Below, in pieces: positions 7,015 through 8,782 of a stretch of DNA of 8,782 nt. This stretch comes from an uncultured Ruminococcus sp. (GTDB lineage Bacteria > Bacillota > Clostridia > Oscillospirales > Acutalibacteraceae), in contig CADCQO010000074.1 of NCBI GenBank assembly GCA_902803585.1, positions 1 to 8,782 on the forward strand, given 5' to 3'. Position 1 is the stretch's first letter, and the number at the start of each line of letters is the position of its first letter. The notes beneath the pieces are model-generated. The model saw only the letters and a program-made list of their open reading frames with translations. It had not been told where the DNA came from and ran no database searches. The translations under genes and the position numbers were made by a program.

Positions 7015-7042
7015 TTATATCCGTTCCATGTTTTACTGTGGA
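7014..7042 (-). promoter_or_regulatory. Possible second, upstream pflB promoter
   Basis: On the minus strand TATAAT (7019-7014) is a perfect -10 box with TCCACA (7042-7037, four of six to consensus) 17 bases before it. It would give a pflB leader about 75 bases longer. Multiple promoters are known for pfl operons in other bacteria; here it rests on the motif only. Confidence 0.3.
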
Positions 7043-7190
7043 AGTTTTTCTTTGTTTTTCCGTTTAGCTACTATATATTGTGTTTTCTCACTTTCACACG
7101 CATACAGGTAGTATATGGAAAAAACACAGGTCAGAAGCCGGAGCCTGCCCCCGCCGTACCGTCCGCCTGATGACTGCCCCTCTGCGCGAT

Positions 7191-7219
7191 TTGACAATTA
7201 TGAGGTTATCTGTTAGAAT
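7191..7219 (+). promoter_or_regulatory. Near-consensus promoter for the helicase leader
   Basis: TTGACA (7191-7196) is followed after exactly 17 bases by TAGAAT (7214-7219), preceded by TGT so that the -10 is extended. Transcription would start near 7226. The first large coding region downstream starts at 7618, so the RNA would carry a leader of about 390 bases. Confidence 0.82.
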
Positions 7220-7282
7220 GAGAGCATTATCGGTATAAGAAGGATAAAAGACTAAAAGAGAAAGAAGAGAGGATTTCATCAA

Positions 7283-7366
7283 GTGACAAAAGCCTATAAG
7301 GTATCAGACGGACGCAGACTGTCCGCAAAAGGAAAAAGGAACAGCGCAGATTGCAGCGCAGAATAA
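7283..7366 (+). CDS. Possible leader peptide, 27 residues
   Basis: A GTG at 7283 follows AGAGAGGA (7266-7273) at nine bases spacing and opens a 27-codon frame to TAA 7364-7366. The product is basic in the middle (DGRRLSAKGKRNSAD) with one cysteine and has no recognised motif. Just after its stop comes a second, better Shine-Dalgarno, AAAGGAG (7368-7374), without a usual start codon. Whether the frame is translated is unknown; it may be chance. Confidence 0.22.
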   Translation: MTKAYKVSDGRRLSAKGKRNSADCSAE

Positions 7367-7570
7367 GAAAGGAGTATTACTGTAAAACACGCAATATTGA
7401 TAAAAAGTCAAAAACAGCTTTTAAGAATAACCCGCAGACCGGCAAATATTCGTCATGACATATGATGAATCAACGGCACAGTTCAGACAAGTACCGCTGA
7501 TATGTACGCCTTATCAGACATAAGCAGATTGACTGCCGGAAATGGACACGAGGAACAAGGAATGAAATAC

Positions 7571-7593
7571 AAAAGCTGTTTTTATAGCTTTTT
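7571..7593 (+). promoter_or_regulatory. Attenuator-like hairpin before the helicase start
   Basis: AAAAGCT (7571-7577) pairs with AGCTTTT (7586-7592) around an eight-base loop and runs into T's ending at 7593. As a terminator it is weak, with only two G-C pairs and a T-run mostly inside the stem. It lies 24 bases before ATG 7618, and its left strand is shared with the 13-base long-range pairing, so the two structures exclude each other. Confidence 0.35.
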
Positions 7594-7617
7594 ATAAGTT
7601 TTCAGTAACGGAAATTG

Positions 7618-8782
7618 ATGGAAGAACAAAACAGAATAACGGAATTCAGCGAGATGATAGATGACAGCCGTATCCTCAAGGCACTGGAGGACATGGACTT
7701 TGAACAGCCGACAGAAATTCAGGCACAGGCCATTCCGCTCATGCAAAGCGGCGCGGATATTATCGGACGTTCACAGACGGGTACAGGAAAAACAATGGCG
7801 TTTGCGATTCCTGCCATCGAAAAAATTGATGTCCGTGAAGACCGCCCGACCGTGCAGGTGCTTATTATGTGTCCCACAAGAGAACTGGCACTCCAGTGCG
7901 GCGAGGAAATCCGCAAGCTGACAAAGTATATCAGCGGTATCCGTCCGGCTGAGGTCTACGGCGGTGCTTCAATGGAACAGCAGATCACCCGCCTGAAACG
8001 TGCCAACATCGTGATCGGTACGCCCGGCAGAATCATGGACCACATGAGAAGGAAAACACTCCGTCTGAACAATGTCAGGCTGGTTGTGCTTGATGAAGCC
8101 GACGAAATGCTCAGTATGGGCTTCAAGGAGGATATGGAAACCATTCTCCGCGAAACGCCCGAAAACCGCCAGACAGCTCTGTTTTCCGCTACCATGCCCC
8201 CATCTATTCTGGCGATCACCAGCGAATTCCAGAAAGACCCGCAGATGGTGCAGGTCAGCCGTAAGAATATTACCCTCGACAACATCGTACAGCAGTATGT
8301 TGATGTGCCGATGGGCAGAAAAGCAGATGCCCTCAAGCTGTTATTGTACTATTATGACCCGTCTTTGGCGATGGTATTCGTCAACACCAAAAAAATGGCG
8401 GACGAACTCACCGAGAGCCTCCAGAAAAGCGGCTTTCGGGCGGACGCTCTGCACGGCGACCTGAAACAGTCCCAGCGGAACACCGTTATGGAACGCTTCC
8501 GCTGCGGTTCAACGTCTGTTTTAGTAGCTACTGACGTGGCGGCGAGGGGTATTGACGTGAACGACGTGCAGTTTGTGTTCAATTACGACATTCCCCAGAA
8601 CAACGAGTATTATGTTCACCGTATCGGCAGAACAGGACGTGTCGGAAAAGCAGGCACTTCCATTACCATCTGCTCCGGCCGCCGTCAGGTGCTGACGCTG
8701 AAAGAAATTGTCCATGCGCTGAAATGCGGTATTGCGGAAATCCCCGTTCCTACGGGCGAACAGATCCGCCGCCGTCTGCATG
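7618..8782 (+). CDS. cshA: DEAD-box ATP-dependent RNA helicase (3' end outside window)
   Basis: It unwinds short RNA duplexes using ATP; CshA/DeaD-type members act in ribosome assembly, RNA decay and cold adaptation. The 388 visible residues contain both RecA-like domains complete: Q motif with Phe28 and PTEIQ (31-35), motif I SQTGTGKT (52-59), PTRELALQ (86-93), GGAS (115-118), TPGRIMD (135-141), LDEADEML (158-165), SAT (190-192), FVNTK (254-258), HGDLKQSQR (279-287), ATDVAARGIDV (304-314) and HRIGRTGR (334-341). The variable C-terminal tail, which would separate CshA from other types, is cut off. ATG 7618 has only a weak GGAA before it (7610-7613), and the family start position supports it. 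The weak ribosome binding site and long leader suggest post-transcriptional control. The exact subtype, and so the gene symbol, is uncertain. Confidence 0.93.
   Translation, partial: MEEQNRITEFSEMIDDSRILKALEDMDFEQPTEIQAQAIPLMQSGADIIGRSQTGTGKTMAFAIPAIEKIDVREDRPTVQVLIMCPTRELALQCGEEIRKLTKYISGIRPAEVYGGASMEQQITRLKRANIVIGTPGRIMDHMRRKTLRLNNVRLVVLDEADEMLSMGFKEDMETILRETPENRQTALFSATMPPSILAITSEFQKDPQMVQVSRKNITLDNIVQQYVDVPMGRKADALKLLLYYYDPSLAMVFVNTKKMADELTESLQKSGFRADALHGDLKQSQRNTVMERFRCGSTSVLVATDVAARGIDVNDVQFVFNYDIPQNNEYYVHRIGRTGRVGKAGTSITICSGRRQVLTLKEIVHALKCGIAEIPVPTGEQIRRRLH

Larger units (their letters stand above)
7226..7617 (+). ncRNA. Long structured 5' leader of the DEAD-box helicase gene (candidate cis-regulatory RNA)
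   Basis: The first 50 bases are almost all purine and unstructured. Further on, possible local stems are 7309-7313/7321-7325, 7344-7347/7356-7359, 7448-7456/7462-7470 (nine pairs with one G-U, five-base loop) and 7497-7502/7512-7517. CCGGCA (7439-7444) pairs with TGCCGG (7534-7539), and this is nested inside a perfect 13-pair match, AAAAACAGCTTTT (7410-7422) with AAAAGCTGTTTTT (7571-7583). The 3' strand of that match can instead form a local hairpin with 7586-7592. TATCAGAC occurs at 7302-7309 and 7512-7519. I do not recognise a named RNA family. Temperature- or helicase-dependent control would make sense, as long leaders occur on cold-shock helicase genes, but this is inference. Confidence 0.5.

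Noticed and set aside
7004..7032. A plus-strand promoter using TTGACA at 7004
   Set aside because: At 16-18 bases there is no acceptable -10 box (CATGTT is the best), and the much better promoter at 7191 serves the helicase.
7079..7128. TGTGTTTT (7079-7086) and AAAACACA (7121-7128) as an operator
   Set aside because: Eight A/T-rich bases 34 apart are easily found by chance in such DNA, and nothing places them relative to a promoter.
7094..7282. A 62-codon minus-strand frame in the gap between pflB and the helicase
   Set aside because: It runs against the strong plus-strand promoter and leader, lacks a clear ribosome site, and shows no recognisable domain.
7455..7523. A 22-codon frame from ATG 7455 in the helicase leader
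   Set aside because: There is no ribosome binding site before it and it lies in predicted stems; it has no protein-like features.

Overview
The window looks like chromosomal DNA of an anaerobic, low-to-mid GC Firmicute, most likely a Ruminococcus-type member of the Oscillospiraceae/Clostridia. The reasons are the strong GGAGG-type ribosome binding sites, the pflB-pflA fermentation operon, the short ECF-like sigma factor starting MLIYISML, and the general protein style. This assignment is inference from sequence style, not from a database match.

Layout. Positions 4-52 hold a terminator-like hairpin. Positions 76-818 hold the decayed remains of what looks like a type II restriction-modification locus: an N6-adenine DNA methyltransferase of the YhdJ/M.HindIII type with its middle and its AdoMet-binding end missing, fused to an unrelated tail interrupted by a stop. 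Next come lspA (signal peptidase II, 832-1356) and, overlapping it by 11 bases, an rluD-type pseudouridine synthase (1346-2263). After a short gap with an ECF-style promoter come a sigma-70 family factor (2337-2876) and, overlapping by 8 bases, a single-pass membrane protein with the layout of its anti-sigma partner and nine cysteines in the predicted outer part (2869-3741). A hairpin with a T-run at 3752-3787 ends this operon and probably also serves the convergent pfl operon.

On the minus strand, pflB (6808-4553) and pflA (4535-3789) encode pyruvate formate-lyase and its radical-SAM activating enzyme: PflA installs the glycyl radical that PflB needs to split pyruvate into formate and acetyl-CoA without oxygen. 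A good promoter lies at 6941-6969, giving a leader of about 126 bases.

An 800-base gene-poor region (6812-7617) separates pflB from a divergent DEAD-box RNA helicase (7618 to the window edge, cut at the 3' end). It holds the pfl promoter region, with an 11-base inverted repeat on its -35 box, and a near-consensus promoter (7191-7219) that would give the helicase an RNA leader of almost 400 bases. That leader has several hairpins, a perfect 13-base long-range complementarity (7410-7422 with 7571-7583) and a competing small terminator-like hairpin just before the start codon. I regard this leader as the most interesting part of the window. I saw no tRNA, rRNA, CRISPR array, insertion sequence or recognisable defence system other than the methyltransferase fossil.
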